Assembly: GCF_006124995.1 (NCBI RefSeq)
Contig: NZ_QEWN01000001.1
Location: 1 to 64,000 of the forward strand
Source: Vibrio sp. Hep-1b-8
GTDB taxonomy: Bacteria; Pseudomonadota; Gammaproteobacteria; Enterobacterales; Vibrionaceae
Direction of reading: 5' to 3'
Length of the DNA: 64,000 nt
The notes under the pieces were generated by a model that saw only the letters and a program-made list of their open reading frames with translations, was not told the origin of the DNA and did no database searches. Below, piece by piece: positions 16,684 through 26,150 of the stretch (its first letter is position 1; each line of letters opens with the position of its first letter). The position numbers were made by a program, and so were the translations under genes.

Positions 16684-17591
16684 AGACTCTCTCCCAAATC
16701 AGGGCCATATTTACGTTCGTAACGAGGTAGCATGCTTTCGTTTCCAAGTAAGCCACCTTGGTGAACATAGATGATGGTTTTATCTTGATTCTCTTTATAC
16801 CACGATTGTAGACACTGCCACATCATAGGGTCATAGAGGAGATCGAATTCGATAGAGGTATCTTCGAGAAGCTGTTTCCAAATTAGATAATCTTGTCGAT
16901 AGAGTTTGCCAAAATGGTGCTTATGGTCCAGTTCCAGAATGTGTGGAAAGTCGCTCTCACCAAGTTGTTCAAATTGTTTGATTAAATACTCTTTGCCACC
17001 GACACAAGGGCAGGTGATAACGGGTATGGAATGTGGCTTAAGGAACTTATGCAAGTATAGTGCTGTTGTCCCAGTCCCCGCTGGCAAAGCAACAACAAAC
17101 TGATTGTGAGGTTCAAAGCGAGTCCAAGAGAGTATTTCTTGTGCCAGTTGTTCAATACCTGAACGAGCCAGAGTCGAGCGTCCCCCTTCTTCTATCACAA
17201 GGCAACTGCTATCCGGTTGCCGCATTTGCTCAATAAAGTCTTTGGGATGAAGGTGGTACTCTGAGGTTGCAATCACCTTAGCCCCGAGCTCTAGAGCACC
17301 ACGATAGTTACCCATCGGCCTATCGATTAACCACTGCGGTAGATGGTCAACGTAAAACTCTAACGTCCAGCCTTTGATTGATGCTAAAGCCGCTAGAGAG
17401 TAGAGCGAGTTTGCTTGTGCGCTACCATAGCTGATCAAGGTTCGAGTTGCAGGGTAATCTTGCTCCAATACGGCCATAAATTTTCGCGCTTTATTCCCAC
17501 TGAAATGCGTGTGGAGCTGATCATCGCGCTTAAGGAAAAAAGGAATGTCATCAAATTGATGTTGAGTAATTGGCGTATTGGCGAGTTTCAT
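16680..17591 (-). CDS. PLP enzyme of the ACC deaminase/D-cysteine desulfhydrase family
   Basis: This 303-residue fold type II PLP protein starts MKLANTPITQHQFDDIPFFL; the PLP lysine lies in HFSGNKARKF at about residue 34. Later blocks are SYGSAQANSLYSLAALA and ALPAGTGTTALYLHKFL. The family includes 1-aminocyclopropane-1-carboxylate deaminase and D-cysteine desulfhydrase; the sequence alone does not separate them, though D-cysteine or another D-amino acid is more usual in enteric and Vibrio relatives. It heads the three-gene minus-strand operon. Confidence 0.8.
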   Translation of the reverse strand: MKLANTPITQHQFDDIPFFLKRDDQLHTHFSGNKARKFMAVLEQDYPATRTLISYGSAQANSLYSLAALASIKGWTLEFYVDHLPQWLIDRPMGNYRGALELGAKVIATSEYHLHPKDFIEQMRQPDSSCLVIEEGGRSTLARSGIEQLAQEILSWTRFEPHNQFVVALPAGTGTTALYLHKFLKPHSIPVITCPCVGGKEYLIKQFEQLGESDFPHILELDHKHHFGKLYRQDYLIWKQLLEDTSIEFDLLYDPMMWQCLQSWYKENQDKTIIYVHQGGLLGNESMLPRYERKYGPDLGESL

Positions 17592-17735
17592 CGTTCGAAG
17601 TAGTGAACCAAATGGGCGATCATATTAACGGATCACTATTGTGCTGTACCAATCTAGATCAAAATTTTATCGGGCGGGCCATCAAGAGTCTCGGGGTTAG
17701 TGATGCCGCGAGTGGTGCTTAAAAAGCGCACTAAA

Positions 17736-17767
17736 TAAAAAAAGCCCGGAGCAAAGGGGCTCTGGGC
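17736..17767 (-). terminator. Orphan rho-independent terminator (minus strand)
   Basis: On the minus strand GCCCAGAGC, a six-base loop, GCTCCGGGC, then seven T residues and ATTT. The stem has one A-C type mismatch in nine positions. On the plus strand it lacks a T run, so it acts leftwards. There is no minus-strand protein gene between it and the plus-strand TetR gene. Confidence 0.75.
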
Positions 17768-17960
17768 GGATACAATTAAACATAGGAGTTAATAAGAAAA
17801 AGCAGCGTAAATTAGTAGTTTCAGTAAGAAAACAAGTTTGACGGCCTGTAAACTTATCGGGTTGTTAAACCCTCGAACACTCTGCTAACTACACCTATTC
17901 AGACCGAGCAAATTCAAAACAGTTCCCAAATTTTTTTAATTTTATTTTATTCCCGTCAAT
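17736..17960 (-). ncRNA. Candidate small RNA ending at the orphan terminator
   Basis: A strong minus-strand terminator without a gene implies a transcript that starts somewhere to the right, between about 17850 and 18000. Within it the minus strand contains GGGTTTAACAACCC (about 17858-17871), a further hairpin. The 5' end is a guess: TTGACG lies on the minus strand at about 17953-17958, but no clear -10 follows at the right distance. It lies next to a fatty-acid regulator and fadE. No known family is recognised. Confidence 0.35.
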
Positions 17961-18054
17961 TCAGCTTGTTACCACCGTCTTTTGAGTGCTGGTCAGACCA
18001 ATGCTAAAAAGTGTGATGTTAATAACTTGTTGCTTTTGTGTTTCAGCTGTATAT

Positions 18055-18072
18055 TTCAAACAGTTGTTTAAT
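18055..18072. promoter_or_regulatory. PsrA-like operator upstream of the TetR gene
   Basis: TTCAAACA-GT-TGTTTAAT is a dyad with six of eight half-site positions paired. It resembles the published PsrA motif (C/G-AAAC, a short spacer, GTTT-G/C) and ends 13 bases before the TetR ATG, where binding would block expression. Autoregulation is inferred. Confidence 0.45.
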
Positions 18073-18085
18073 ACGAGTGATTGAA

Positions 18086-18712
18086 ATGCCAGCGAGAAAC
18101 TCAACCAAAGAGAAAATCCTTGATGTAGCGGAAGCCTTGTTTGCAGAACACGGTTTTAAAGATACCTCTTTAAGAACAATTACCAGTAAAGCTGGCGTAA
18201 ACCTGGCTTCGGTGAACTATCACTTTGGTGATAAGAAAACCTTGGTTCGAGCGGTACTGAATCGTTATCTGGAGGCTTTTATGCCTGCGGTACAGGATGC
18301 ACTGATTAATCTCAATCTGAATGACAGCTATGAGATGGCGGATGTGTTTGAGTCTTTACGCTCTCCATTACGTAACTTAAATGACGTAAGACCGAATGGA
18401 ACCAGTCGCTTTATGTTGTTAATTGGTCGTGGTTACACCGATGTTCAGGGACACTTGCGTTGGTTTATCACCACTCGTTATCAAGACACATTATCGTTGT
18501 TTACCGAATCGGTAATGAAGGCGAATCCAAAACTAACTCAGGAAGAGTTGTTCTGGCGTTTGCACTTTACCTTAGGTACTTGCGTATTCACCATGGCTTC
18601 AAGTCAGGCCTTACTGGAAATCGCAGAAAATGATTACGGTAAAGCGATGGATGCAAAATCTGTCGTTGACCAACTGATTCCATATTTAGCAGCAGGCGTC
18701 GCTGCGGAATAA
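18086..18712 (+). CDS. psrA: TetR-family regulator, PsrA-like
   Basis: The start at the ATG at 18086 gives 208 residues starting MPARNSTKEKILDVAEALFA; the frame upstream to 18038 would run through the operator-like dyad and is unlikely. The N-terminal helix-turn-helix is SLRTITSKAGVNLASVNYHF at about 33-52; the C-terminal ligand domain is all-helical. PsrA regulators sense long-chain acyl ligands and control beta-oxidation genes. Location 60 bases upstream of fadE supports this assignment. The symbol is by context and similarity, not proof. Confidence 0.75.
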   Translation: MPARNSTKEKILDVAEALFAEHGFKDTSLRTITSKAGVNLASVNYHFGDKKTLVRAVLNRYLEAFMPAVQDALINLNLNDSYEMADVFESLRSPLRNLNDVRPNGTSRFMLLIGRGYTDVQGHLRWFITTRYQDTLSLFTESVMKANPKLTQEELFWRLHFTLGTCVFTMASSQALLEIAENDYGKAMDAKSVVDQLIPYLAAGVAAE

Positions 18713-18772
18713 ACTGATTAGACAAATAACAAAAATATTGGACCACCCTACAGTGAACAAAAGGATCTGATT

Positions 18773-21064
18773 ATGAGCTCTCTAAGACAAAAATGGGTAA
18801 GTGACCCAGCTTTCAAAATGTTTAAAAAAGTGCTGCCTCCGTTGTCTAGCACTGAGAAAGAAGCAATGGAAGCGGGTAGCGTATGGTGGGACGGAGAGCT
18901 GTTCTCTGGTCGACCAGACTTTAATAAGTTGCATCAGTACCCGAAACCTACGCTGACGTCAGAAGAGCAGTCGTTCATGAACAATGAGCTCGAAACGCTG
19001 TTGGCGATGCTCGACGATCATAAAATTGTGAAAGAAGATCGCGACCTACCAGCCGAAGTGTGGGAATACCTACGCAAAGAGCGTTTCTTCTCTCTGATCA
19101 TTTCTAAAGAGTACGGTGGTCGTCAGTTCTCGTCTTTAGCGAACTCAACTATCGTATCTCGCATCGCGACACGCAGTATCAGTGCTGCCGTATCTGTGAT
19201 GGTGCCAAACTCGTTAGGTCCGGGTGAACTTCTTTCCCACTACGGTACTCAAGAGCAGAAAGATTACTGGCTACCGCGTCTCGCTAACGGTACAGATATT
19301 CCTTGTTTTGCGTTGACTGGTCCAGAAGCGGGTTCAGATGCTGGTGGTATTCCGGATGACGGTATTGTCTGTTACGGCAAACATGAAGGCAAAGAAGTTC
19401 TAGGTATTCGTCTGAACTGGAACAAGCGCTACATCACGCTAGCGCCTGTTGCGACAGTTCTTGGTCTGGCATTCAAAATGTACGATCCAGACGGTTTAAT
19501 GGGAGACAAGAAAGAGCTGGGTATTACCTGTGCCCTTATCCCTGCCAACCACAAAGGTGTTGAGATCGGCGAGCGTCACGATCCACTTGGTCTCGCGTTT
19601 ATGAATGGTCCAACGCGCGGTAAAGATGTCTTTATTCCGATGGAGTGGCTAATTGGTGGTCAAGATTATGCGGGTAAAGGCTGGCGTATGTTGGTTGAGT
19701 GTTTGTCAGCAGGCCGTGGTATTTCACTGCCAGCGCTAGGCACGGCAATGGGACACTTAACTGCTCGCACCACGGGTGCTTATGCGTACGTTCGTAAGCA
19801 GTTCGGTATGTCGATTGGTAAGTTTGAAGGTGTGGCAGAAGCGTTAGGCCGTATCGGTGGTTTAACTTACCTTCTTGAAGCAAGCCGAACACTAACGACA
19901 ACGTCGCTTGATTTAAAAGAGAAGCCGGGAATCGTCACCGCGATTGCTAAATACCACATGACGGAAATTGCGCGTAAGATCCTAGATGACTCGATGGATA
20001 TCCATTCAGGTCGCGCGATTCAAGATGGCCCAATGAACTATTTGGCGGCGCCATACCTTGGTATTCCAGTCGCGATTACGGTAGAAGGTGCTAACATTCT
20101 GACTCGTAACTTAATGATCTTTGGCCAAGGTGCGACACGTTGTCACCCTTACGTACTCAAAGAGATGGAAGCTGCGGCTAACCCAGATGAGAAGCAAGGC
20201 GCAAAAGAGTTCGACGATCTGCTGTTCAAGCATATAGGTCATGCGATGAAGAACACCTTTGGTGCGTTTGGCGCGGCATTGACTGGTTCACGCTTTATTA
20301 AAGCCAGCATGAGCGGTCCGACTCAACAGTACTACAAAGAGATGACTCGTTTGAGTCGCGCTTTGGCGGTAAGTGCCGATATCGCGATGGCTACACTGGG
20401 TGGTGATCTGAAACGTAAAGAGATGATCTCAGCTCGTTTAGGTGATGTGCTTGCTTACCTGTACATGGCATCAGCGGCACTGAAGAAATATGAAGATGAA
20501 GGTCGTCAGCAACAAGACCTAGATTATGTTCACTATGCTGTGCAGCACTGTTTGTACCATGCTGCCCAGTCTCTGCAGGAAGCGTTTGCCAACTACCCGC
20601 AAAAGGCCGTTGGTCGTTTATTGAAAGGCTTGATCTTCCCACTCGGCAACCACTACCAGAAACCAAGCGACAACCTAACGGTTCGATTGGCTGAAAGTTT
20701 AATGACTCCTGGCGCTCATCGTGACCGATTGACTCACCTTTGCTACATAGGCAAAGATGAAAACGACAGTGTTGGTCTGATGGAGAATGCATTCCTCGCG
20801 ATGTATGGTGTGAAGGGGTTGGAGCGTAAACTGATGCGCGCAGCGAAAGAGGGTAAAGTGGCTCGTAAAGGATTACTGAAAGATCGTCTGGCACAAGCGC
20901 TTGAAGCCGATGTGTTAACAGAGGAAGAAGTTGATCAAATTCTAGCAGCAGACCAATTGCGTTACAAAGCGATTCAAGTTGACCACTTTAGCCATGATTT
21001 CAGCGAAGTTCGTACTCATGGTGAGACAAAAAAGTCAAAAGCAAAGCTTGATAGTGCAGCGTGA
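18773..21064 (+). CDS. fadE: Acyl-CoA dehydrogenase FadE
   Basis: The enzyme carries out the first oxidation step of fatty-acid beta-oxidation. The 763-residue protein has the acyl-CoA dehydrogenase core (FFSLIISKEYGGRQFSSLAN; PCFALTGPEAGSDAGGIPD for FAD/substrate binding; GMSIGKFEGVAEALGRIGG; IQDGPMNYLAAPYLGIPVA) and a long C-terminal extension (about 470-763) as in gammaproteobacterial FadE with DUF1974. E. coli FadE is somewhat longer (814). AAGGA lies nine bases before the ATG. It follows the PsrA-like gene on the same strand, probably under its control. Confidence 0.95.
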   Translation: MSSLRQKWVSDPAFKMFKKVLPPLSSTEKEAMEAGSVWWDGELFSGRPDFNKLHQYPKPTLTSEEQSFMNNELETLLAMLDDHKIVKEDRDLPAEVWEYLRKERFFSLIISKEYGGRQFSSLANSTIVSRIATRSISAAVSVMVPNSLGPGELLSHYGTQEQKDYWLPRLANGTDIPCFALTGPEAGSDAGGIPDDGIVCYGKHEGKEVLGIRLNWNKRYITLAPVATVLGLAFKMYDPDGLMGDKKELGITCALIPANHKGVEIGERHDPLGLAFMNGPTRGKDVFIPMEWLIGGQDYAGKGWRMLVECLSAGRGISLPALGTAMGHLTARTTGAYAYVRKQFGMSIGKFEGVAEALGRIGGLTYLLEASRTLTTTSLDLKEKPGIVTAIAKYHMTEIARKILDDSMDIHSGRAIQDGPMNYLAAPYLGIPVAITVEGANILTRNLMIFGQGATRCHPYVLKEMEAAANPDEKQGAKEFDDLLFKHIGHAMKNTFGAFGAALTGSRFIKASMSGPTQQYYKEMTRLSRALAVSADIAMATLGGDLKRKEMISARLGDVLAYLYMASAALKKYEDEGRQQQDLDYVHYAVQHCLYHAAQSLQEAFANYPQKAVGRLLKGLIFPLGNHYQKPSDNLTVRLAESLMTPGAHRDRLTHLCYIGKDENDSVGLMENAFLAMYGVKGLERKLMRAAKEGKVARKGLLKDRLAQALEADVLTEEEVDQILAADQLRYKAIQVDHFSHDFSEVRTHGETKKSKAKLDSAA

Positions 21065-21090
21065 TCTAGACGATTTCGTCTACTCTAGAT
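21063..21090 (+). other. Hairpin directly after fadE
   Basis: ATCTAGACGA and TCGTCTACTCTAGAT pair (ATCTAGA outer, GACGA/TCGTC inner), followed by AAAAACTTGC rather than T residues. It abuts the fadE stop, upstream of the true terminator. It may protect the 3' end of the message. Confidence 0.4.
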
Positions 21091-21108
21091 AAAAACTTGC
21101 TCATTTTT

Positions 21109-21138
21109 AAAGGCACCTCCAGTAGGTGCCTTTATTTT
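21109..21138 (+). terminator. Terminator of fadE
   Basis: AAAGGCACCT, loop CCAGT, AGGTGCCTTTATTTT is a perfect 10-bp stem with a T-rich tail. Confidence 0.85.
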
Positions 21139-21267
21139 GTGCACAATTTAATAATCCTGACTGAAAGTGCTCCAACCACTTGCATTTTACCGACATTTTT
21201 ACAGAAATTAGATGCGAACTGCGGGTGAAACTTTTATCCTAGCGGGGTTTTGTTAAGGAAGTTGAAT

Positions 21268-22470
21268 ATGATCATCAAACCTAGAATTCGCGGATTTATC
21301 TGTACTACTACGCACCCAATGGGCTGTGAAGCTAACGTAAAAGAACAAATTGCTTACACTAAAGCACAAGGCCCAATCAAAGATGCACCTAAACGTGTAC
21401 TTGTTGTTGGTGCTTCAAGTGGCTACGGCCTATCTTCTCGTATCGCTGCGGCATTTGGTGGCGGTGCTTCTACTATTGGTGTTTTCTTCGAGAAAGAAGG
21501 TTCGGAGAAGAAGCCTGGCACAGCGGGTTTTTACAACTCAGTTGCTTTTGAAAAGTTTGCGCGTGAAGAAGGTCTTTATGCAAAAAGCTTAAATGGTGAT
21601 GCTTTCTCAAATGAAGCTAAGCAGAAAACGATCGATCTGATTAAAGAAGACTTAGGTCAGATTGATATGGTGGTTTACTCACTGGCTTCTCCAGTGCGTA
21701 AGATGCCAGAAACGGGTGAAGTGATCCGTTCATCTCTAAAACCTATCGGTGATACGTACACATCTACTGCGGTAGATACAAACAAAGACGTGATCATTGA
21801 GGCGAGCGTAGAGCCAGCAACTGAGCAAGAGATCAACGACACTGTTACGGTTATGGGCGGTGAAGATTGGGAATTGTGGATCAATGCTCTTTCTGAAGCG
21901 GGTGTTCTAGCAGACGGTTGTAAGACGGTTGCGTACAGCTACATCGGTACTGAGCTCACTTGGCCGATCTACTGGGATGGTGCGCTAGGTAAAGCGAAAA
22001 TGGACCTAGACCGCGCTGCTGCCGCTCTTAACGAGAAACTAGCAGCTCAAGGTGGAACAGCAAACGTAGCGGTTCTTAAGTCTGTCGTTACTCAAGCAAG
22101 TTCTGCAATTCCGGTAATGCCTCTTTACATCGCGATGGTATTTAAGAAAATGCGTGAAGAGGGCGTGCATGAAGGTTGTATGGAACAGATCTTCCGCATG
22201 TTCAGCCAGCGTCTCTACAAAGAAGATGGTTCAGCACCTGAAGTGGATGACAAGAACCGTCTGCGTCTGGATGACTGGGAACTACGTGATGACATTCAGC
22301 AGCACTGCCGTGACCTATGGCCACAAATCACATCAGAGAACCTAAAAGAGCTTACTGACTACGTTGAGTACAAAGAAGAGTTCTTGAAACTGTTTGGTTT
22401 CGGTGTTGAAGGTGTTGATTACGACGCGGATGTGAATCCAGCGGTAGAAGCAGACTTTATCGAGATTTGA
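21268..22470 (+). CDS. fabV: Enoyl-ACP reductase FabV
   Basis: FabV reduces trans-2-enoyl-ACP in the last step of fatty-acid elongation; this class was first described in V. cholerae and is insensitive to triclosan. The start at 21268 ([20 protein letters not shown]) has AAGGAA seven bases upstream and gives 400 residues, the normal length. The NAD-binding segment is [21 protein letters not shown], and the catalytic Y-x8-K pattern that defines FabV is present as [10 protein letters not shown]. It is a single-gene unit after fadE, placing synthesis and breakdown of fatty acids side by side. Confidence 0.97.
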   Translation: MIIKPRIRGFICTTTHPMGCEANVKEQIAYTKAQGPIKDAPKRVLVVGASSGYGLSSRIAAAFGGGASTIGVFFEKEGSEKKPGTAGFYNSVAFEKFAREEGLYAKSLNGDAFSNEAKQKTIDLIKEDLGQIDMVVYSLASPVRKMPETGEVIRSSLKPIGDTYTSTAVDTNKDVIIEASVEPATEQEINDTVTVMGGEDWELWINALSEAGVLADGCKTVAYSYIGTELTWPIYWDGALGKAKMDLDRAAAALNEKLAAQGGTANVAVLKSVVTQASSAIPVMPLYIAMVFKKMREEGVHEGCMEQIFRMFSQRLYKEDGSAPEVDDKNRLRLDDWELRDDIQQHCRDLWPQITSENLKELTDYVEYKEEFLKLFGFGVEGVDYDADVNPAVEADFIEI

Positions 22471-22543
22471 TAGAGAACGTATAGCTTCGAGAGCGGGCTT
22501 CGCCCTGCGAGAGGCTAGAACGCTTCGCTCCGACATACGACTT

Positions 22544-22573
22544 AAGGGTTGGTGCTACGCACCAACCCTTTTT
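22544..22573. terminator. Terminator between convergent fabV and xthA
   Basis: AAGGGTTGGTGC, loop TAC, GCACCAACCCTT plus a T run is a perfect 12-bp stem. A second small hairpin (CGGGCTTCGCCC, about 22492-22503) lies nearer fabV. Confidence 0.85.
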
Positions 22574-22605
22574 GTTTGCGAGAGTTTAGAGCGCTTCACT
22601 TCTCT

Positions 22606-23412
22606 CTATTCAAACGTCGACCAAATCGGCGCGTGATCAGACGGTTTATCAATCCCGCGTAGTTCATAGTCAATGTCTGACTCGATACACTTCTCTGCCA
22701 GCTTAGGCGTCGCTAGTACCACATCAATACGTAGGCCGCGGTTATCTGGGAAACCCTTTGAACGGTAATCAAACCACGAGAAGCGGTCGTTTACGTCGGG
22801 GTGGATCTGACGGAAGGTGTCAACAAAGCCCCAATCAAGTAATGTCTTAAGCCATTGGCGCTCTTCGGGTTGGAATGAGCACTTACCCGTTTGTAGCCAA
22901 CGTTTACGGTTAGGTTCGCCAATACCAATATCGGCATCAATTGGGCTGATGTTGATATCGCCCATCACAACCAACTGTTCTTCATTATTATGGTGGTCAT
23001 TGAGATAAGTCATGAGATCAGCGTAAAACTGGCGCTTGTATGGAAATTTGCTCTCATGGTTAATATTGTCACCCTGAGGGAAATAACCGTTGAGAATGGT
23101 AACTGGCTGCCCATTATCGTCTTCAATCGTGACCATGATCATGCGTTTTTGATGATCTTCACTGTCTGTCGGAAAGCCTTTCTGAACGGATAAAGGTTCT
23201 TTTTTACATAGCATTGCAACGCCATAGTGCGCCTTTTGACCATGGAAGTAGACTTTGTAACCCATGGCTTCAACATCTTCTAATGGAAATGCTTCATCGT
23301 GAACTTTAATCTCTTGGAGACCAATGACGTCCGGCTGATGTTTGTCGATAACTGCTTGGAGTTGATGCAGGCGGGCGCGAAGTCCGTTGATGTTGAAGGA
23401 AATGACTTTCAT
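22606..23412 (-). CDS. xthA: Exonuclease III
   Basis: The 268-residue protein is a full-length exonuclease III, the main AP endonuclease and 3' repair exonuclease. Motifs are [18 protein letters not shown] at the start, [15 protein letters not shown] (metal-binding Glu34), [26 protein letters not shown] and the catalytic end [15 protein letters not shown]. It is a single gene, convergent with fabV and divergent from the chemoreceptor pseudogene. Confidence 0.96.
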   Translation of the reverse strand: MKVISFNINGLRARLHQLQAVIDKHQPDVIGLQEIKVHDEAFPLEDVEAMGYKVYFHGQKAHYGVAMLCKKEPLSVQKGFPTDSEDHQKRMIMVTIEDDNGQPVTILNGYFPQGDNINHESKFPYKRQFYADLMTYLNDHHNNEEQLVVMGDINISPIDADIGIGEPNRKRWLQTGKCSFQPEERQWLKTLLDWGFVDTFRQIHPDVNDRFSWFDYRSKGFPDNRGLRIDVVLATPKLAEKCIESDIDYELRGIDKPSDHAPIWSTFE

Positions 23413-23611
23413 TGAGTTCCCTTTTTGGCTATTTGAATTCTTGTCTGGCCAATACTAGCATCAAATAGACGAACGGTGGAAAGCCGATAAAGTTACTTGG
23501 TGTTTATTTAACACTTTCGTTTGATAACCGATTCAAATGTGGTGTAATTCGTCTGTGCCTCTGGGCTAATTAACCCTCTTCAAAACACCGAGTTTGCTAA
23601 AAGGATGTATT

Positions 23612-25373
23612 ATGCGAACGTTATCAGTGCAGTGGAAAATCACGCTCTTAGCGGGTTTCTGCCTTCTTATCACATCTCTCTCATTGATCGGCTTTTCTGT
23701 CTATAACGCTGTATCAAATCAGCAGCAAATTAAGCAGCAAAGTTCTCAATCTGTGATTAATAAGTCTGAACAGATTGTTGAGACACGCGCCTTGCTCAAT
23801 GCCACAGAAGTTACTCAGTTTTTGAACGAAGCGCTCTACCGTGCAGAAATGCTGGCATCCAGTGCTATGTTTCAAAAGACGTTAAGTGAAGAGAATTTCG
23901 GTGACAGTGAAGAGCTGCGAACCGCTTTAGATGAGATGGTGCGCCGCTCTGTATTGAGTTTTGAGACCATTCAGGGTGCTTACTTAGTATTTCGACCAAA
24001 TATGCTCGATAACGAAGACAGCAATTACGAGAATGCTGAGTATGTCGGCTCCAATGAAATTGGTCGCTTTGCTCCTTACTGGCTAACATCGCAAAATGGC
24101 GAAAACGTTGTGGCTAATGTACTGTCAGAAGCGGTATTGGCTGACGCGATCAACAGTGAACGCTTTTATTGCCCTATGGCGTCCAGCACCGCGTGTGTGA
24201 CCACGCCGAGGTTAATTAACCAAGATGGAACTACTTTCTTAACCAGTTCAATATCGGTCCCCCTCATGCTCGACGATACCCCCATTGGGTTTTTCGGTAT
24301 CGATTTGCGTCTTGATAGCCTCACAAATATCGTTGCGGAATCTGACCAACTGCTTTTCTCTGGCACGGGTTCGATTAATTTAGTCAGCCTCGACGGTTCT
24401 TTAATTGCAAGCGATGATGTGACTCAAACCATTGGTCAGCCTTATAACAGTGATATTGTCCCAAGCGATCAATTGACCGATTTGTTGTTTGGTCAAGAGG
24501 TGAAAACTCAGTGGAGTAGTGATGGTAACTGGCTGAATGTTTTTGCGCCAATCATGGTGGCTAACCAGACATGGGGTGTGTTGTTTGACATGCCGCGTGA
24601 GAGTGTCTTGGCTGATGCGGAAGCACTGGATACCATTATTAGCGAACAAGTGGCTTCAAGTGTAAAAACTGAAGTGATCGCTGGTGCAGCTTTGATGCTA
24701 CTCGGTCTTGCTACTATCGCGGTCGCGGCGTCACGTCTAGTGAAGCCTATTCGAGAAGTGGTGGTGCGCTTGAATGATATTGCGTCTGGTGAAGGCGACT
24801 TGACACAACGATTGGAAGTTAAATCTCAAGATGAGATTGGCCGATTAGCGATTGGCTTTAACCAATTCCTTGATAAATTACAGTCAATCATCAGTGATGT
24901 GGTGGACACGACGCTTCAGATCGGTACCACCACACATCAGTCTCGTGTAGCTGCACAGCAAACTCGCACCAGCAGTGATTCACAGTTTAAAGAAGTCGAT
25001 CTCGTGGCGACTGCTTCTGAAGAGATGACGCAAACTGCTAGCCTAGTGGTTCAAAACGCTGAAATCGCAGTGAGGGCAGCAGAGCAGGCCAATGAAGCCG
25101 CTGCGACTGGGCAACGTGTTATCGAGCTGTCTCAAACGGAAATGGTTAGATTAGTTGATCGTATGACGGCTGCTGTACCTGTTGTGGAAGAGTTAGCAGC
25201 AAACGGCTGAAGAGCAGCAATCTGTCTCCGCAGAGGTCAATCAAAGCGTGAGTAATATTCGTGATTTAAGTGCTCAAATCTTAACTCAAGCCGAAGAGTC
25301 GGAGATGGTAAGTAGGCAAATTGGCGACTTGTCTGATAAACAACAGCAGTTGGTCAATCAGTTTAAAGTGTAG
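23612..25373 (+). pseudogene. Methyl-accepting chemotaxis protein with a deleted signalling core
   Basis: The start at 23612 (MRTLSVQWKITLLAGFCLL) has AAAGGATG upstream. The protein has a first membrane helix, a large periplasmic dCache-like sensor (about 35-330), a second membrane helix, HAMP (KPIREVVVRLNDIASGEGDL) and the start of the coiled-coil signalling domain. The frame stops at 25208-25210 after VEELAANG. In the +1 frame it continues TAEEQQSVSAEVNQSVSNIR to QQQLVNQFKV, stop at 25371-25373, which is the normal receptor C-terminus. The strongly conserved tip ([19 protein letters not shown] in the receptor at 4344-5963) is absent. A deletion plus frameshift is implied; the product cannot signal to CheA. 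Confidence 0.85.
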
Positions 25374-25420
25374 CGCTGAGCCATGATCAGCTTATCCAAT
25401 CGGTATTGGTCTAATCGTCC

Positions 25421-25591
25421 TTAATTTGCGTGAGTTTGTCGTAATCTCTTCTCAATATCCGATTGAACAATTTGCAGTGCTTTTAAAGCGATATATGGCT
25501 CTACTTCGTTGCTTTCTAAGAGGTAAATAAGATCAACCGCCAGTTTGATTTCATCCGGAGCGTTTTCAAGTCCTTCATTGGTCGACGACAT
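25421..25591 (-). CDS. ybaM: YbaM-like DUF2496 protein
   Basis: A 56-residue frame reads MSSTNEGLENAPDEIKLAVD, then LIYLLESNEVEPYIALKALQ. E. coli YbaM has the same pattern (LENAPDDVKLAVDLI, then LLE and ALRAL) and likewise follows priC. The ATG shares its A with the priC stop (TAATG), so it is coupled to priC. The function is unknown. It is below the size limit of most gene finders, so it is easily missed. Confidence 0.75.
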   Translation of the reverse strand: MSSTNEGLENAPDEIKLAVDLIYLLESNEVEPYIALKALQIVQSDIEKRLRQTHAN

Positions 25592-26139
25592 TATTGGTTC
25601 CTTTCACGATAGGTTATTTGCTTTTCAACTTTCAGTTTGGCTTCTTGGCAGCGTTTAAGTCTCTGCTCGGTAGTAATCAAAGCTTGCTGTGCCGCTTGCT
25701 GTTGAAACGGAGGAGCATACTGTAGAGCCAGCTCCTTGTCGCGAACCATTTCAAGTAAGCGACGCTCCCACTCCTGATGCTGAGCAAGATTTTGATATAA
25801 CTCGTTGATCGGTTTTTGAAAGTGGCTTTTATGCTTAGGCTCTTGTTTACGAATCTTTGTGGTTGCGAGTTCTCGTTGTAGCGCGCTTACTTGTGAGAGC
25901 AAACGCTCCGTTAGATATTCCGCTCGCAGTGCCGTTAGTTTGCCGGCGGTCTGTTCTCTGATGATGCTTTCAAGAGTCCCTTGAGTCTCTTTAACACATG
26001 GAACGAGCAATTTGGAACGACTCTGGAACAGTCGCTCGTCAAATAGTGGCTGGTGGTGCTCGCCCCTTTTGCGGTCGAGTGCAGCAGCATCGACAGCAAG
26101 CTGTTCCAAGGTTGATTGAAGCTGATTGAATTTGCTCAT
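25591..26139 (-). CDS. priC: Primosomal replication protein N'' (PriC)
   Basis: The 182-residue, highly charged helical protein starts MSKFNQLQSTLEQLAVDAAA and contains the PriC-typical LYQNLAQHQEWERRLLEMV block near residue 115-135, followed by ERLKRCQEAKLKVEKQI. PriC helps reload DnaB at stalled replication forks. The gene order priC-ybaM matches E. coli. The TSUP gene is 11 bases upstream, so a longer operon with dinG is possible. Confidence 0.85.
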   Translation of the reverse strand: MSKFNQLQSTLEQLAVDAAALDRKRGEHHQPLFDERLFQSRSKLLVPCVKETQGTLESIIREQTAGKLTALRAEYLTERLLSQVSALQRELATTKIRKQEPKHKSHFQKPINELYQNLAQHQEWERRLLEMVRDKELALQYAPPFQQQAAQQALITTEQRLKRCQEAKLKVEKQITYRERNQ

Positions 26140-26150
26140 GGCGTTCTCAA

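Larger units (their letters stand above)
17592..18037. other. Intergenic region with an orphan minus-strand terminator
   Basis: This 446-base region separates the deaminase operon (minus) from the TetR regulator (plus). It must contain both promoters. It also holds a strong minus-strand terminator at 17736-17767 that serves no annotated gene; the bases to its right (17768 to about 17960) are a candidate small-RNA gene. No protein frame is convincing here. Confidence 0.5.

Noticed and set aside
20391..20894. Long minus-strand frame inside fadE
   Set aside because: It is the antisense of a strongly biased coding region; composition explains the open frame.
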